From Salipiger marinus (GTDB lineage: Bacteria; Pseudomonadota; Alphaproteobacteria; Rhodobacterales; Rhodobacteraceae), in contig NZ_FNEJ01000003.1 of NCBI RefSeq assembly GCF_900100085.1, positions 62,001 through 126,000 on the forward strand: a stretch of DNA of 64,000 nt, written 5' to 3'. Each line of letters begins with the position of its first letter. Position 1 is the first letter of the stretch. Of the stretch, positions 32,202 to 42,046 are shown piece by piece. The position numbers and the translations under genes were made by a program. The notes under the pieces were generated by a model. It had not been told where the DNA came from and searched no databases. It was given only the letters and a program-made list of their open reading frames with translations.

Positions 32202-33790
32202 AGGAATTTGCGCAGCTTTTCACCCGGCTCGACCAGACCACCAAGACCAGCGTCAAGACCGAGGCGCTGGCGCAGTTCTTTCGCGAGGCGCCCGAAACCG
32301 ACCGGCTCTGGGCCGTGGCGCTGTTTTCGGGCCGCAGGCCCAAGCGCGCGGTGACCACCACCGACCTGCGGCTCTGGGCCGCCGAGGAGGCAGGCATCCC
32401 GCTCTGGCTTTTTGAGGAAGCCTATCCCATCGTCGGCGATCTGGCCGAAACCATCAGCCTTGTGCTGCCCCCCGCCCCGGATCCGCAGGAGCAGTCGCTG
32501 ACGCAATGGATCCTCGAGCTGCGCGCCATCGCCCGCGCCGCCCCCGAGCAGCGCCGCGCCGGGGTGCTGGCGGCTTGGGCGCGGCAGGGCACCACGGAAC
32601 GGTTCCTGTTCAACAAGCTCATCACCGGCGGCTTTCGCATCGGCGTCAGCCGCAAGCTGATGACCCGCGCGCTGGCACAGGCGACGGGGCGCGACGAGGC
32701 GGCGCTGGCGCTGCGGCTGATGGGCACATGGGATCCCGAAGCCACCACTTGGGCCGCCCTGACCGCCGAGGAGGATGCGGACAGCGATGCCAGCCGCCCC
32801 TACCCGTTCTGCCTTGCCTCGCCGCTGGAGGATCCGCCCGAGTCGCTGGGCGATCTGTCCGACTGGCTGGCGGAATGGAAATGGGACGGCATCCGCGGCC
32901 AGCTGCTGCTGCGCGGCGGCACCCATCATCTGTGGTCGCGCGGCGAGGATCTGATCACCGACAGCTTTCCCGAACTGGCTCGGGCGGCGGATTTCCTGCC
33001 GCAGGGCACGGTGATCGATGGCGAGATCCTCGTCTGGGGGGACGGCGCGCCCCAGCCCTTTGCCGCGCTGCAGGCGCGTCTGGGGCGCAAGACCGTGCCG
33101 AAAAAGCTGCTGGCCGAGGCGCCGGTGCGGCTTTTAGCCTATGATCTGCTGGAAGACGGCGGAGAGGATCTGCGCGCCGCCCCCTTGTCCCATCGGCGGG
33201 CGCGGCTGGCGGCGCTGCTCGACGGGCTGCCCGAGGAGGCGGGGGTCGACCTGTCGCCCGCCGTCACCGCCCCGGACTGGGCGGCGCTGGCGCGGCTGCG
33301 GTCCGAGGCGCGGGAGCGGCGCGCCGAGGGGCTGATGCTGAAACGGCTTGCCTCGCCCTATCGCGACGGGCGGCGGCGCGGCGACTGGTGGAAATGGAAG
33401 CTTGATCCGCTCAGCGTCGATGCGGTGATGATCTATGCCCAGCAGGGCCACGGGCGGCGGGCCAACCTGTTCACCGATTTCACCTTTGCCGTGCGCGATG
33501 GCGAGGCGCTGGTGCCCTTCACCAAGGCCTATTCCGGGCTGACCGATGCCGAATTTGCCGAGATCACCACATGGGTGCGCCGCCACACGCAGGCGCGCTT
33601 TGGCCCGGTGCGGCAGGTCACGCCCGATCTGGTCTTCGAGATTGCCTTCGAGGGGATTCAGGCCAGCCCCCGCCACAAATCCGGCATCGCGCTGCGCTTT
33701 CCCCGCATGGCCCGCTGGCGCCGCGACAAGCCCGCCTCCGAGGTCGACACGCTGGAGGGGCTGCGGGCGCTGCTGGCGCGCTATGGCTGA
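32198..33790 (+). CDS. ATP-dependent DNA ligase (cisplatin damage-response type)
   Basis: 530 residues: an N-terminal DNA-binding domain (about 1-200), then the nucleotidyltransferase domain with adenylation motif EWKWDGIRGQLL (Lys about 227), motif III-like VIDGEILVW, and motif V AEGLMLKRLASPYRDG through KWKLDP. An OB domain completes it. This is the monofunctional ATP-ligase family that pairs with the upstream exonuclease, and not LigD because no polymerase or 3'-phosphoesterase domain is seen. Confidence 0.9.
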   Translation: MKEFAQLFTRLDQTTKTSVKTEALAQFFREAPETDRLWAVALFSGRRPKRAVTTTDLRLWAAEEAGIPLWLFEEAYPIVGDLAETISLVLPPAPDPQEQSLTQWILELRAIARAAPEQRRAGVLAAWARQGTTERFLFNKLITGGFRIGVSRKLMTRALAQATGRDEAALALRLMGTWDPEATTWAALTAEEDADSDASRPYPFCLASPLEDPPESLGDLSDWLAEWKWDGIRGQLLLRGGTHHLWSRGEDLITDSFPELARAADFLPQGTVIDGEILVWGDGAPQPFAALQARLGRKTVPKKLLAEAPVRLLAYDLLEDGGEDLRAAPLSHRRARLAALLDGLPEEAGVDLSPAVTAPDWAALARLRSEARERRAEGLMLKRLASPYRDGRRRGDWWKWKLDPLSVDAVMIYAQQGHGRRANLFTDFTFAVRDGEALVPFTKAYSGLTDAEFAEITTWVRRHTQARFGPVRQVTPDLVFEIAFEGIQASPRHKSGIALRFPRMARWRRDKPASEVDTLEGLRALLARYG

Positions 33791-33850
33791 GGGGGAGCGG
33801 GAGATGGGCAGGCGCTCTGCCCCGCCCGCCTGAGGCGAGAGAAACAGGAG

Positions 33851-33909
33851 GGGGCTCTGCCCCCGCCCCCTTGCGGGGGCTCCCCCGGGATATTTGGGCC
33901 AAGAAGAAG
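33851..33909 (+). repeat. Dispersed intergenic palindromic repeat, type A copy 2
   Basis: A GC-rich palindrome (CCCCGCCCCCTTGCGGGGGC) followed by TCCCCCGGGATATTTGGGCC and AAGAAGAAG. It is the same unit as at 7821 in inverse orientation, lying between the ligase and pepF. Confidence 0.75.
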
Positions 33910-33993
33910 CCGCAGCCGGGGCGCGCGGCGCTTTGGCCTTGAACACCGGGGGATGCGGCCCTTACCTGTGGGGCCAGACAGTCAAGGAGAGAC

Positions 33994-35811
33994 ATGATGA
34001 CGCCCGATCGGCTTTTCGACGCAACCGCCGCCGCTGGTGGCCGGGATCTGGGCGATCTGCCCGAATGGGATCTGACCGACCTTTACCCCGCCCCCGACGC
34101 GCCCGAGCTGAAGCGCGATCTGGACTGGCTGGAGGAGGCCTGCGCGCGGTTTGCCGAGGATTACGAGGGCAAGCTGGGCGATCTGGACGCGGCGGGCTTT
34201 CTGGAGATGATCCGCCGCCACGAGCGGATCGAGGCCGTGGGCGGGCGGCTGATGTCCTATGCGGGCCTGCGCTATTACCAGCTGACGCTGGATGCGGAGC
34301 GGGCGAAGTTCCTGTCCGACTGTCAGGAAAAGCTCACGCGCTTCACCACGCCGCTGGTGTTCTTCACGCTGGAGCTGAACCGGCTGGAGGATGCGTTTCT
34401 GGACGGGCTCTTTGCCGCCGATCCCGAGCTTGGCCGCTACAAGCCCGCCTTCGACCGCATCCGCGCCATGAAGCCGCATCAGCTTTCCGACGAGATGGAG
34501 CATTTCCTGCATGACATGGGTGTGGTCGGCGATGCGTGGGAGCGGCTTTTCGACGAGACCATCTCCGGGCTGAGCTTCGAGATCGACGGCGAGGAGATGG
34601 GGCTGGAATCCACCCTGAACCTGCTGACCGAACAGGACCGCAGCAAGCGCGAGGCGGCGGCGCGGGAACTGGCCCGGGTCTTTGGCCGCAACATCCGCAC
34701 CTTTGCCCGCGTGCACAACACGCAGGCCAAGGAAAAGGAGGTGATGGATCGCTGGCGCAAGATGCCCACCGCGCAATCCGCCCGGCATCTGGCCAATGAC
34801 GTGGAGCCCGAGGTGGTGCAGGCGCTGCGCGATGCGGTGGTGGCCGCCTATCCGCGGCTGTCGCACCGCTATTACGAGCTGAAGCGCAAATGGCTGGGGC
34901 TGGACCGGATGCAGGTCTGGGACCGCAACGCGCCGCTGCCCATGGAAAGCACCCGCATCGTCGGCTGGGACGAGGCCGAGCGCATGGTGATGGAGGCCTA
35001 TGCCGGGTTCGATCCGCGCATGGCCGAGATCGCCGAGCCGTTTTTCCGCAAGGGCTGGATCGATGCCGCCGCCAAGCCCGGCAAGGCGCCCGGCGCCTTT
35101 GCCCATCCCACCGTCACCGAGGTGCATCCCTATGTGCTGCTGAACTATCTCGGCAAGCCGCGCGACGTGATGACGCTGGCCCATGAGCTGGGTCATGGCG
35201 TGCATCAGGTGCTGGCGGCGGGACAGGGCGAGATGCTGGCCTCCACCCCGCTGACGCTGGCCGAGACCGCGTCGGTCTTTGGCGAGATGCTGACCTTCCG
35301 CGCGCTGCTGGACCGGGCCAAGGATCAGGCCGAACGCAAGGTGCTGCTGGCGGGCAAGGTCGAGGACATGATCAACACGGTCGTGCGCCAGATCGCCTTT
35401 TACGATTTCGAATGCAAGCTGCACGAGGCGCGGCGCGGCGGCGAACTGACCCCCGAGGACATCAACGCGCTGTGGATGTCGGTGCAGGCGGAAAGCCTTG
35501 GCGGTGCCTTCGACTTCATGGAGGGCTACGAGACCTTCTGGGCCTATGTGCCGCATTTTGTGCATTCGCCCTTCTATGTCTATGCCTATGCCTTTGGCGA
35601 CGGGCTGGTGAACGCGCTTTACGCCGCCTATCAGGAGGCGCCGGAGGGCTTTCAGGACAAGTATTTCGACATGCTGAAGGCGGGCGGGTCGAAGCATCAC
35701 AAGGCGCTGCTGGCGCCCTTTGGTCTGGATGCCACGGATCCGAAATTCTGGGACAAGGGCCTGTCGATGATCGAAGGCTTCATCGACGAGCTGGAGGCGA
35801 TGGAGGACTGA
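33994..35811 (+). CDS. pepF: M3-family oligoendopeptidase F
   Basis: Cytoplasmic zinc metallopeptidase cleaving oligopeptides, 605 residues, usual PepF length. The zinc motif HELGHGVHQ (about 399-407) and the third ligand region ETASVFGEMLTF (about 425) are present, with the N-terminal WDLTDLYPAPDAPELKRDL typical of the M3B group. AAGGAGA lies 5 bases before the ATG. It appears monocistronic, between two intergenic repeats. Confidence 0.94.
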   Translation: MMTPDRLFDATAAAGGRDLGDLPEWDLTDLYPAPDAPELKRDLDWLEEACARFAEDYEGKLGDLDAAGFLEMIRRHERIEAVGGRLMSYAGLRYYQLTLDAERAKFLSDCQEKLTRFTTPLVFFTLELNRLEDAFLDGLFAADPELGRYKPAFDRIRAMKPHQLSDEMEHFLHDMGVVGDAWERLFDETISGLSFEIDGEEMGLESTLNLLTEQDRSKREAAARELARVFGRNIRTFARVHNTQAKEKEVMDRWRKMPTAQSARHLANDVEPEVVQALRDAVVAAYPRLSHRYYELKRKWLGLDRMQVWDRNAPLPMESTRIVGWDEAERMVMEAYAGFDPRMAEIAEPFFRKGWIDAAAKPGKAPGAFAHPTVTEVHPYVLLNYLGKPRDVMTLAHELGHGVHQVLAAGQGEMLASTPLTLAETASVFGEMLTFRALLDRAKDQAERKVLLAGKVEDMINTVVRQIAFYDFECKLHEARRGGELTPEDINALWMSVQAESLGGAFDFMEGYETFWAYVPHFVHSPFYVYAYAFGDGLVNALYAAYQEAPEGFQDKYFDMLKAGGSKHHKALLAPFGLDATDPKFWDKGLSMIEGFIDELEAMED

Positions 35812-35848
35812 TCCCCGGCCATCGGGCTTTCTGGCCGGGGGCGGGATG

Positions 35849-35884
35849 CCTCCGGCGGGAGTTTATCCGGCAAGATGAAGGGGC
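35849..35884 (+). repeat. Dispersed intergenic repeat, type B copy 1
   Basis: GCCTCCGGCGGGAGTTTATC followed by CGGCAAGATGAAGG. Near-identical units occur at 39589 and 56961. Here it lies between convergent pepF and the DksA-like gene. Confidence 0.75.
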
Positions 35885-35918
35885 GGGCGCGGCGCGGCTG
35901 CCCCTTTTGGTTTGCGCG

Positions 35919-36188
35919 CTATTTCAGCTGGCTGTCCTTGGAGCCGCGGCGGTTGAAGCCCGCGCGGGTCTGGGGTGTGCGGTCGCGCTCCTGCTGGCAG
36001 TCGAGGCAGAGCTTGACCCCCGGCAGCGCGGCGCGGCGCGCCTCGGGGATCGGGTCTTCGCATTCGGCGCAATGGCTGCGGCTTTCGCCCACCGGCGCGC
36101 GCCGCGCCTTGAGCCGCGCCAGTTCGTCGCGGATCGAATCCTCGATCTGGTCATTTACCGCGCCGTCGCGCGTCCAGCCTCCGGCCAT
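35919..36188 (-). CDS. DksA/TraR-type C4 zinc-finger protein
   Basis: 89 residues, a short member of the DksA/TraR family. Four cysteines in HCAECEDPIPEARR and LCLDCQQERD form the zinc finger (about 40-67). The long coiled coil of true DksA is lacking, as in TraR/YbiI-like proteins, which act on RNA polymerase. GGAGG is 7 bases before the ATG. Confidence 0.85.
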   Translation of the reverse strand: MAGGWTRDGAVNDQIEDSIRDELARLKARRAPVGESRSHCAECEDPIPEARRAALPGVKLCLDCQQERDRTPQTRAGFNRRGSKDSQLK

Positions 36189-36306
36189 GCGTCACCTCCG
36201 ATCCTGTCAAGATAGGCGCGCCGCGCGCCGGGTCCAGAGGCTTTGCGCGACTCGGGCTTGACTTTGCGCCGTCAAGCCTAGGTCACGGAAAAAGGAGGCC
36301 CCTGTG

Positions 36307-36837
36307 ATGCGTGCGATTTTTCTTGGTCTTGGACTTCTTGCCGCCCTGCCCGCCCTTCTGGCTGCCGCCGAGCCGCAGCAGGGCTTCGTGTTTGACAGCA
36401 TCGATGGCGGGGTGCTGGCGCTGGACGAGTGGCGCGGCCAGCCGGTGCTGGTGGTCAACACCGCCTCGCGCTGCGGCTTCGCGCCACAATATGACGGGAT
36501 GCAGGAGATCTATGACCGTTACCGCGACCGCGGGCTGGTGGTTCTGGCGGTGCCGTCGAATGATTTCCGGCAGGAGCTGGGCAGCGAGGCGGCGGTCAAG
36601 GAATACTGCGAGCTGAATTTCGACCTTGACCTGCCGATGACCACGATCACCCCGGTGACCGGCGCGGGCGCGCATCCGTTTTACCTGTGGCTGCAGGACG
36701 AGGCGGAATTTGCGCCCTCGTGGAATTTCAACAAGGTGCTGATCGGGCCGGAGGGCGAATTTGTCGCGGCTTGGGGATCGACCACGCGCCCGACCTCTGC
36801 CCCGATCCGGCGCGCGATCGAACCCCTGCTGGACTGA
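36307..36837 (+). CDS. Secreted glutathione-peroxidase-like protein
   Basis: 176 residues, with an N-terminal signal peptide (about 1-21, AALPALLAAAE). It is a thioredoxin-fold peroxidase: NTASRCGFAPQYDGMQ carries the peroxidatic Cys (about 53) in place of selenocysteine, and SWNFNKVLIGPEGE supplies the Trp-Asn motif. It probably reduces peroxides in the periplasm. The ATG at 36307 sits 8 bases after AAGGAGG; an in-frame GTG at 36304 is less well spaced. Confidence 0.88.
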   Translation: MRAIFLGLGLLAALPALLAAAEPQQGFVFDSIDGGVLALDEWRGQPVLVVNTASRCGFAPQYDGMQEIYDRYRDRGLVVLAVPSNDFRQELGSEAAVKEYCELNFDLDLPMTTITPVTGAGAHPFYLWLQDEAEFAPSWNFNKVLIGPEGEFVAAWGSTTRPTSAPIRRAIEPLLD

Positions 36838-36843
36838 TCCGGC

Positions 36844-37080
36844 TCAGCCGCGCAGGGCGGCGCGGATCTGGTCCTTCAGCAGGGCGCGGCTGCGGCGCAG
36901 TTCGCTTTCGGCGTGATCTGCCATCGGAGCCACGAGGGTTTCGGCGCGGTGCACTTCGCGGTTGATGTCGTGGTACCGCTCCACCAGCTGGGCGAAATGC
37001 CGGTCCTGCTGTTTCAGCACCGAAATGCGGTCGGCCTGACCGGGGAAGTCTTCGTGCAGGTCATGCGGCACATGCGACAT
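36844..37080 (-). CDS. YdcH-family protein (DUF465)
   Basis: 78-residue helical protein of the YdcH/DUF465 family, common in alphaproteobacteria, function unknown. The signature FAQLVERYHDINREVHRAE (about 28-46) and the C-terminal LRRSRALLKDQIRAAL are clear. AGGAGG lies 7 bases upstream. It is convergent with the peroxidase gene. Confidence 0.87.
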   Translation of the reverse strand: MSHVPHDLHEDFPGQADRISVLKQQDRHFAQLVERYHDINREVHRAETLVAPMADHAESELRRSRALLKDQIRAALRG

Positions 37081-37157
37081 GGGCTATCCTCCTTGGATCT
37101 GTCCCGGGCAGTATCGCCGCGATGCCAAGGCCGCGCCTTGATCTGGCGCAAGCCGGA

Positions 37158-37823
37158 TCAGCGGCGCGCCTTGCGCCAGCCTGCCGCCCGCGCCTCGGCT
37201 TCGGTGCAGAACCAGCGTTCGCCCTTGGCGGTGCTGATCTGGGTCGCGCCGTAATGCTCCTGTCCGGGGGCGTGGAAGATGCGTTCGCCCTTGCGGGAGA
37301 TGTTGCCCTTGATCGCGCAGTCCTCGGGCGCCCCGGCGCTGTTGGCGACGGCCTGCGCCTGCCGCATCCCGGCGCGATAGTCGGACGGGCGGTCGATCTC
37401 TTCGCGATGCAGGCCGCGCAGGGCCACGACCGCGCGCTTTTCATCCAGATCATAGTCCATGGAATAGCGGCGGAAGGCGAAGGCCAGCCCGTCAGAGACG
37501 AGGGTCCGGCCCAGATCGGCGCCGTCCACGTCGCAGCGGGCCAGCGTGCGGCCATAGCCATCCTGCCCCAGCGCGGTGCAGCGGGCGGCGCGGCCCTCAT
37601 AGCGGGCGCGCACCTCTTGGGTGACCCATGCGCCGCAGGACCAGACCTGCGCCGTGCCCTCGCCGCAGAGCTGCGCCTGTTCGGGCGCGTCCACGCCATG
37701 CAGGCGCACGCGGGTGCCGCCGATGTCGAAGGTGTCGCCGTCGATCACTTGGATCGGGCCACGGGGATCCGCTGCCAGCGGTGTGGCCAGCAGCGCGAGA
37801 AGAAGGGAACAAATGCGGATCAT
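37158..37823 (-). CDS. Secreted thermonuclease-family protein
   Basis: 221 residues with a signal peptide (LLLALLATPLAA). The staphylococcal-nuclease domain (about 20-130) has VIDGDTFDIGGTRVRLHGVD with the catalytic Asp/Arg pattern and RTLARC. After it comes a cysteine-containing C-terminal module (EDCAIKGNISRKGERIFHAP through ERWFCTEAEA), which is found as an add-on in alphaproteobacterial nucleases and may bind metal or nucleic acid. Confidence 0.86.
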   Translation of the reverse strand: MIRICSLLLALLATPLAADPRGPIQVIDGDTFDIGGTRVRLHGVDAPEQAQLCGEGTAQVWSCGAWVTQEVRARYEGRAARCTALGQDGYGRTLARCDVDGADLGRTLVSDGLAFAFRRYSMDYDLDEKRAVVALRGLHREEIDRPSDYRAGMRQAQAVANSAGAPEDCAIKGNISRKGERIFHAPGQEHYGATQISTAKGERWFCTEAEARAAGWRKARR

Positions 37824-37896
37824 GGCCGCATCTTGCAGCCCGCCGGGGCGGGATCAACCGGATTCGTTAACCTTCGTTAAGATTTCCGCGGCAGGC

Positions 37897-39549
37897 TCAG
37901 CGCTGCGCCGTCTGCCATTCGGGATGGATCCATGGCTGCACGTCTTCGGCGGGCAGGCTGCGGCACAGGATGTGATCGGCGACCTTTTCGCCCACCATGA
38001 TCGAGGGCGCGTTGAGATTGCCATTGGTGATGCGCGGAAAGATCGAACTGTCGACCACCCGCAGCGCGTCCACGCCGATGACCCGCGCCTCCGGATCGAC
38101 CACCGCCATGGGATCCTCCGGCGCGCCCATGCGGCAGGTGCCGCAGGGGTGATAGGCGCTTTCCACATGCTCGCGCAGGAAACCGTCCAGCTCTGCATCC
38201 GACTGCAGCGCGGCGCCGGGCTGGATCTCGGCCCCGGCAAAGGCGGCGAAGGCGGGCTGGGCAAAGATCTCGCGCGTGAGGCGGATGCAGGTGCGGAAAT
38301 CCTCCCAGTCCTGCGGATCGCTCATGTAGTTGAAAAGGATGCGCGGGGCCGCTTCGGGATCGCCGCTGGCAAGGCTGATGGCCCCGCGCGAGGCGGAGCG
38401 CATCGGACCGACATGCGCCTGAAAGCCGTGGCCTTCGGCGGCGGCCTGCCCGTCATAGCGCACGGCGATCGGCAGGAAATGGAACTGGATGTCGGGATAG
38501 TCCACCCCGGCGCGCGACCGGATGAAGCCCGCGCTTTCGAACTGGTTCGAGGCGCCCAGCCCCTTGCGGGTGAAGAGCCACTGCGCCCCCACCAGCGCCT
38601 TGCCCCAGAGATTCCAGTAGGAATAGAGGCTGACCGGCTGCTTGGCCGCCATCTGCAGATAGATCTCCAGATGGTCCTGCAGGTTCTGCCCGACGCCGGG
38701 ACGGTCCACCAGCGGCGTGATGCCATGCTGCGCCAGATGGGCGGCAGGGCCGATGCCCGACAGCATCAGAAGCTTCGGCGAATTGATCGAGGAGGCCGAC
38801 AGGATCACCTCGCGCCGCGCCTCCACCACCTCGATGGCGCCACCGCGCAGGATTTCCACCCCGGTGGCGCGGCCCCCGGTCATCACGACGCGCCGGGCAA
38901 AGCCGCGCACCAGCCGCGCGCCCAGCTTCTGCGCGGGCCGCAGATAGGCATTGGCCGCCGACCAGCGCCGCCCGCGCCAGACCGTCATGTCATAGGGGCC
39001 GAAGCCCTCCTGCTGGGGGCCGTTGTAATCGGGGGTCAGCGGATAGCCCGCCTGCCCGCCCGCCTCGACAAAGGCGCGGGTCAGCGGGTTCTGCCGCCCG
39101 CCCCGGGTGACATGCAGCGGGCCGCTGTCGCCGCGCCACGCGGCGTCGCCGCCATGGCCGCCATCATGCCAGTGCTCCATCCGCTTGAAATAGGGCAGCA
39201 CCTCGGCATAGCTCCAGCCCTGCGCGCCCATTTCGGCCCATGTGTCATAGTCGCGGGCATGGCCGCGCACATAGACCATGCCGTTGATCGAGGAACTGCC
39301 GCCCACCACCTTGCCGCGCGGGGTGGCCAGACGCCGCCCGCCCAGATGCGGCTCCGGTTCGGAGCGGAAGCCCCAGTCATAGCGCGGCATGTTCATGGGA
39401 AAGCTCAGCGCGCCGGGCATCTGGATGAAGGGCCCGGCATCGCTGCCGCCATGTTCCAGCACGATGACGCTGCGCCCGGCTTCGGCCAGCCGGAAGGCAA
39501 GCGCGCAGCCGGCGGAACCGGCGCCCACGATGACGTAATCGGCCTGCAT
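37897..39549 (-). CDS. betA: Choline dehydrogenase
   Basis: FAD-dependent GMC oxidoreductase oxidising choline to betaine aldehyde, 550 residues. Dinucleotide motif [20 protein letters not shown] at the N-terminus, GMC signature [19 protein letters not shown] (about 80-98), and C-terminal His/Asn region [10 protein letters not shown] with the active-site His about 463. Start at 39549 with AGGAGA 6 bases ahead. It is the last gene of betI-betB-betA, separated from betB by 89 bases holding a repeat. Confidence 0.94.
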   Translation of the reverse strand: MQADYVIVGAGSAGCALAFRLAEAGRSVIVLEHGGSDAGPFIQMPGALSFPMNMPRYDWGFRSEPEPHLGGRRLATPRGKVVGGSSSINGMVYVRGHARDYDTWAEMGAQGWSYAEVLPYFKRMEHWHDGGHGGDAAWRGDSGPLHVTRGGRQNPLTRAFVEAGGQAGYPLTPDYNGPQQEGFGPYDMTVWRGRRWSAANAYLRPAQKLGARLVRGFARRVVMTGGRATGVEILRGGAIEVVEARREVILSASSINSPKLLMLSGIGPAAHLAQHGITPLVDRPGVGQNLQDHLEIYLQMAAKQPVSLYSYWNLWGKALVGAQWLFTRKGLGASNQFESAGFIRSRAGVDYPDIQFHFLPIAVRYDGQAAAEGHGFQAHVGPMRSASRGAISLASGDPEAAPRILFNYMSDPQDWEDFRTCIRLTREIFAQPAFAAFAGAEIQPGAALQSDAELDGFLREHVESAYHPCGTCRMGAPEDPMAVVDPEARVIGVDALRVVDSSIFPRITNGNLNAPSIMVGEKVADHILCRSLPAEDVQPWIHPEWQTAQR

Positions 39550-39588
39550 GGCGGTCTCCTGTGACGGGGATGCGCCGGTGGCGGGGTC

Positions 39589-39625
39589 GGACGCCTCCGG
39601 CGGGAGTTTATCTGGCAAGATGAAA
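39589..39625 (-). repeat. Dispersed intergenic repeat, type B copy 2
   Basis: GCCTCCGGCGGGAGTTTATC followed by TGGCAAGATGAAAGG, between betB and betA within one operon. Confidence 0.7.
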
Positions 39626-39638
39626 GGGCGGGGTTCGG

Positions 39639-41093
39639 TCAGTACGGTGCCTCGACCGGGCCCATGCGCACGAAGACGGATTTCAGCTGCGAATAATGCT
39701 CGATCGCGGCGCGGGCGTTTTCGCGGCCCACGCCCGACGCCTTGGTGCCGCCGAAGGGCACCTCGACGGGGGCGTCGTTATAGGAGTTGATGAAGCAGGT
39801 GCCCGCCTGCAGCCGCGCGATGACGCGATGCGCGCGGGTCAGATCGCGGGTGAAGACCCCGGCGGAGAGGCCAAATTCCGTGGCATTGGCGCGGGCCAGC
39901 ACCTCCTCCTCGCTGTCGAAATCGAGCACGGACATGACCGGGCCGAACACCTCGTCGCGGGCCACTTCCATGTCATCGGTGACATCGGCGAAGACCGTGG
40001 GGGTCACGAAGAAGCCGGGGCGGTCGGGGATGGTGCCGCCACAGACCAGCCGCGCACCTTCCGCCTGCGCACGGGTGATGAAGCCCATCACCTTGTCGCG
40101 CTGTGCGGCGCTGACCAGCGGGCCGAAATTCGTGGCCTCGTCCAGCGGATCGCCCATCACCACGCCCGCCAGCCGCTCGGTGAGGCGCGCAAGGAAGGCC
40201 TCGCGCAGCGCGCGGTGCACGAAGACGCGGGTGCCGTTGGAGCAGACCTGCCCGGAGGAGTAGAAATTGCCAAGGATGGCACCCCCCACCGCATCGTCGA
40301 GATCGGCATCCTCGAACACGATCAGCGGCGACTTGCCGCCCAGTTCCATGGTCACATGTTTCATGCCCGCAGCAGCGGCGGCATAGACCCGCGCGCCAGT
40401 GGGCACCGAGCCGGTGAGCGAGACCTTGGCCACGCGCGGATCGCTGACCAGCGCCGCGCCGACCGCGCCCCGTCCCTGCACCACGTTGAAAAGCCCGGCA
40501 GGGGCGCCCGCCTCCACAAGGATCTCGGCGATCTGCAGCGCGCAGAGCGGGGTTTCCTCGGAGGGTTTGAACACCATGGCATTGCCGCAGGCCAGCGCCG
40601 GTGCGGCTTTCCAGCAGGCGATCTGGGTCGGATAGTTCCACGCGCCGATGCCGACGCAGACGCCGAGCGGTTCGCGGATCGTATAGGCCCAGTTGGCGCC
40701 CAGCGGGATATGCTCCCCGGTCAGGGTGGCGGCGAGCCCGCCGAAATACTCCAGCGCATCGGCGGCGGAGCTGGCATCGGCCACCAGCGTTTCCTGCAGC
40801 GGCTTGCCGGTGTCGAGCGTTTCCAGTTCCGACAGCGCGCGGTTGCGGGCGCGGATCAGGTCGGCGGCGCGGCGCAGCACCCTGCCCCGCTCGGCGCCGC
40901 TGCGCTGTGCCCAGTCGGCCTGCGCGCGGGTGGCGGCGGCCAGCGCCGCGTCGATCACGGCGGGCGTCGCCTCGTGCAGATGGGCGATCTCGGCGCCGGT
41001 GGCGGGGTGGATCACGGCGAGCGCCGCGCCCGCGGCATCTTCCAGCCATGCGCCATCGACAAAATGGCTGGCCTGCGGTTGCGGGTTGATCAT
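39639..41093 (-). CDS. betB: Betaine-aldehyde dehydrogenase
   Basis: NAD-dependent aldehyde dehydrogenase making glycine betaine, 484 residues. Catalytic Glu lies in [12 protein letters not shown] (about 252) and nucleophile Cys in [12 protein letters not shown] (about 286). [14 protein letters not shown] (about 150) is the family element near the oxyanion site. ATG at 41093 overlaps the betI stop (ATGA). Confidence 0.94.
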   Translation of the reverse strand: MINPQPQASHFVDGAWLEDAAGAALAVIHPATGAEIAHLHEATPAVIDAALAAATRAQADWAQRSGAERGRVLRRAADLIRARNRALSELETLDTGKPLQETLVADASSAADALEYFGGLAATLTGEHIPLGANWAYTIREPLGVCVGIGAWNYPTQIACWKAAPALACGNAMVFKPSEETPLCALQIAEILVEAGAPAGLFNVVQGRGAVGAALVSDPRVAKVSLTGSVPTGARVYAAAAAGMKHVTMELGGKSPLIVFEDADLDDAVGGAILGNFYSSGQVCSNGTRVFVHRALREAFLARLTERLAGVVMGDPLDEATNFGPLVSAAQRDKVMGFITRAQAEGARLVCGGTIPDRPGFFVTPTVFADVTDDMEVARDEVFGPVMSVLDFDSEEEVLARANATEFGLSAGVFTRDLTRAHRVIARLQAGTCFINSYNDAPVEVPFGGTKASGVGRENARAAIEHYSQLKSVFVRMGPVEAPY

Positions 41094-41662
41094 GATCTGT
41101 CCTTTGTCAAAAGCGCATGGGCCGCGCGGTGCACCTCTGCCGCCGCCTCTCCGACGCCCTGCCCGGCAAGGGCGGCGCGCAGATAGACCCCGTCGATCAG
41201 CGCGCCGATCATCCGGGCATGGCCGACAGGATCGGGGCTGCGCCCGCGCAGGGCATGGGTCAGGTTGGACTGCAGGCGACGCTGGTAGATGGTCAGCAGC
41301 CGCGCCGCATCGGGGTCGCGCTGCGCCAGAACGTAGAAGTTGAGCCATGCCGAAACGGTGGCGGGCTGAAAGCAGCTTTCGGCGAAATTGGCGGCGATCA
41401 GCGCCTCCAGCCGGGCGCCCTGTGGCGCCTGATGCAGGGCGCTGCGCACCTCGGCGGAATAATCGGCAAGGATCTGGCGCATGGCGGCCAGAAAGATCTG
41501 CGCCTTGCCGCCGAAATAGTGATGCGCCAGCGCGGGCGACATGCCCGCCCGCCGCGCGATCTGGCCCACGGTCACGTCCAGCGTGCCGCGTGCGCCGACC
41601 TCGGCCACGGTGGCCGCCACCAGCGCCGCGCGGCGCATCGGTTCCTGTGCTGGTCTGGGCAT
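41090..41662 (-). CDS. betI: Choline-responsive TetR-family repressor BetI
   Basis: 190 residues. N-terminal helix-turn-helix with [27 protein letters not shown] (about 32-58), which matches BetI more than general TetR. In characterised bacteria BetI represses the bet genes and choline relieves it. Start at 41662, with GGAGG 5 bases upstream. A perfect palindrome 38 bases upstream is the likely operator. Confidence 0.93.
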   Translation of the reverse strand: MPRPAQEPMRRAALVAATVAEVGARGTLDVTVGQIARRAGMSPALAHHYFGGKAQIFLAAMRQILADYSAEVRSALHQAPQGARLEALIAANFAESCFQPATVSAWLNFYVLAQRDPDAARLLTIYQRRLQSNLTHALRGRSPDPVGHARMIGALIDGVYLRAALAGQGVGEAAAEVHRAAHALLTKDRS

Positions 41663-41699
41663 GGCATCCTCCGGGGCTTCGCGCGCAGGGTGCGACAAG

Positions 41700-41719
41700 T
41701 TGATTGACTGGTCAATCAA
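41700..41719. promoter_or_regulatory. Probable BetI operator
   Basis: TTGATTGACTGGTCAATCAA: a 9-bp perfect inverted repeat with 2-base centre, directly upstream of betI. Shape and sequence resemble known BetI sites. Confidence 0.8.
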
Positions 41720-41740
41720 TAAAAACGGGAGCGCCGCGTC

Positions 41741-41938
41741 TCAGGCCTGAATCGTGCCCAGAACCGTCTTCTGCGGCAGGCGCGCCACCTCGACGCCCCG
41801 GTCGGTGCGGCGCAGGCTGTAGCCGTAGCCGCGCATCCGGAACCGCCATTCCGCCTCGGACAGCGTCTTGCGCCGCTCGCTCAGCAGGAAGGCGGTGACC
41901 TCTTCAAGCGACTCGGTCAGGTGATTGTCTGCGAACAT
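41741..41938 (-). CDS. Small conserved-looking protein of unknown function
   Basis: 65 residues from the ATG at 41938 (GGAGA 6 bases upstream). Composition is charged and helical, with TESLEEVTAFLLSERRKTLS and a central WRFRMRGYGYSLRRT. I do not recognise a family. It lies between the bet operon and the EamA gene on the same strand and could have been the gene preceding the bet promoter. Confidence 0.6.
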   Translation of the reverse strand: MFADNHLTESLEEVTAFLLSERRKTLSEAEWRFRMRGYGYSLRRTDRGVEVARLPQKTVLGTIQA

Positions 41939-42046
41939 GTCCATTCTCCGGTGCAGGTGACTGAACGTCAGGCTGCCGCCGGAATGAGGCACAAATGCGC
42001 AGGGCGCGTGGCGATTTCGCAGAAGGAAACGGTCTGTTTCGTGGCG

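Noticed and set aside
32198-33790. LigD-type non-homologous end-joining ligase
   Set aside because: No polymerase or phosphoesterase domain and no ku gene; the MBL exonuclease partner identifies the other ligase family.
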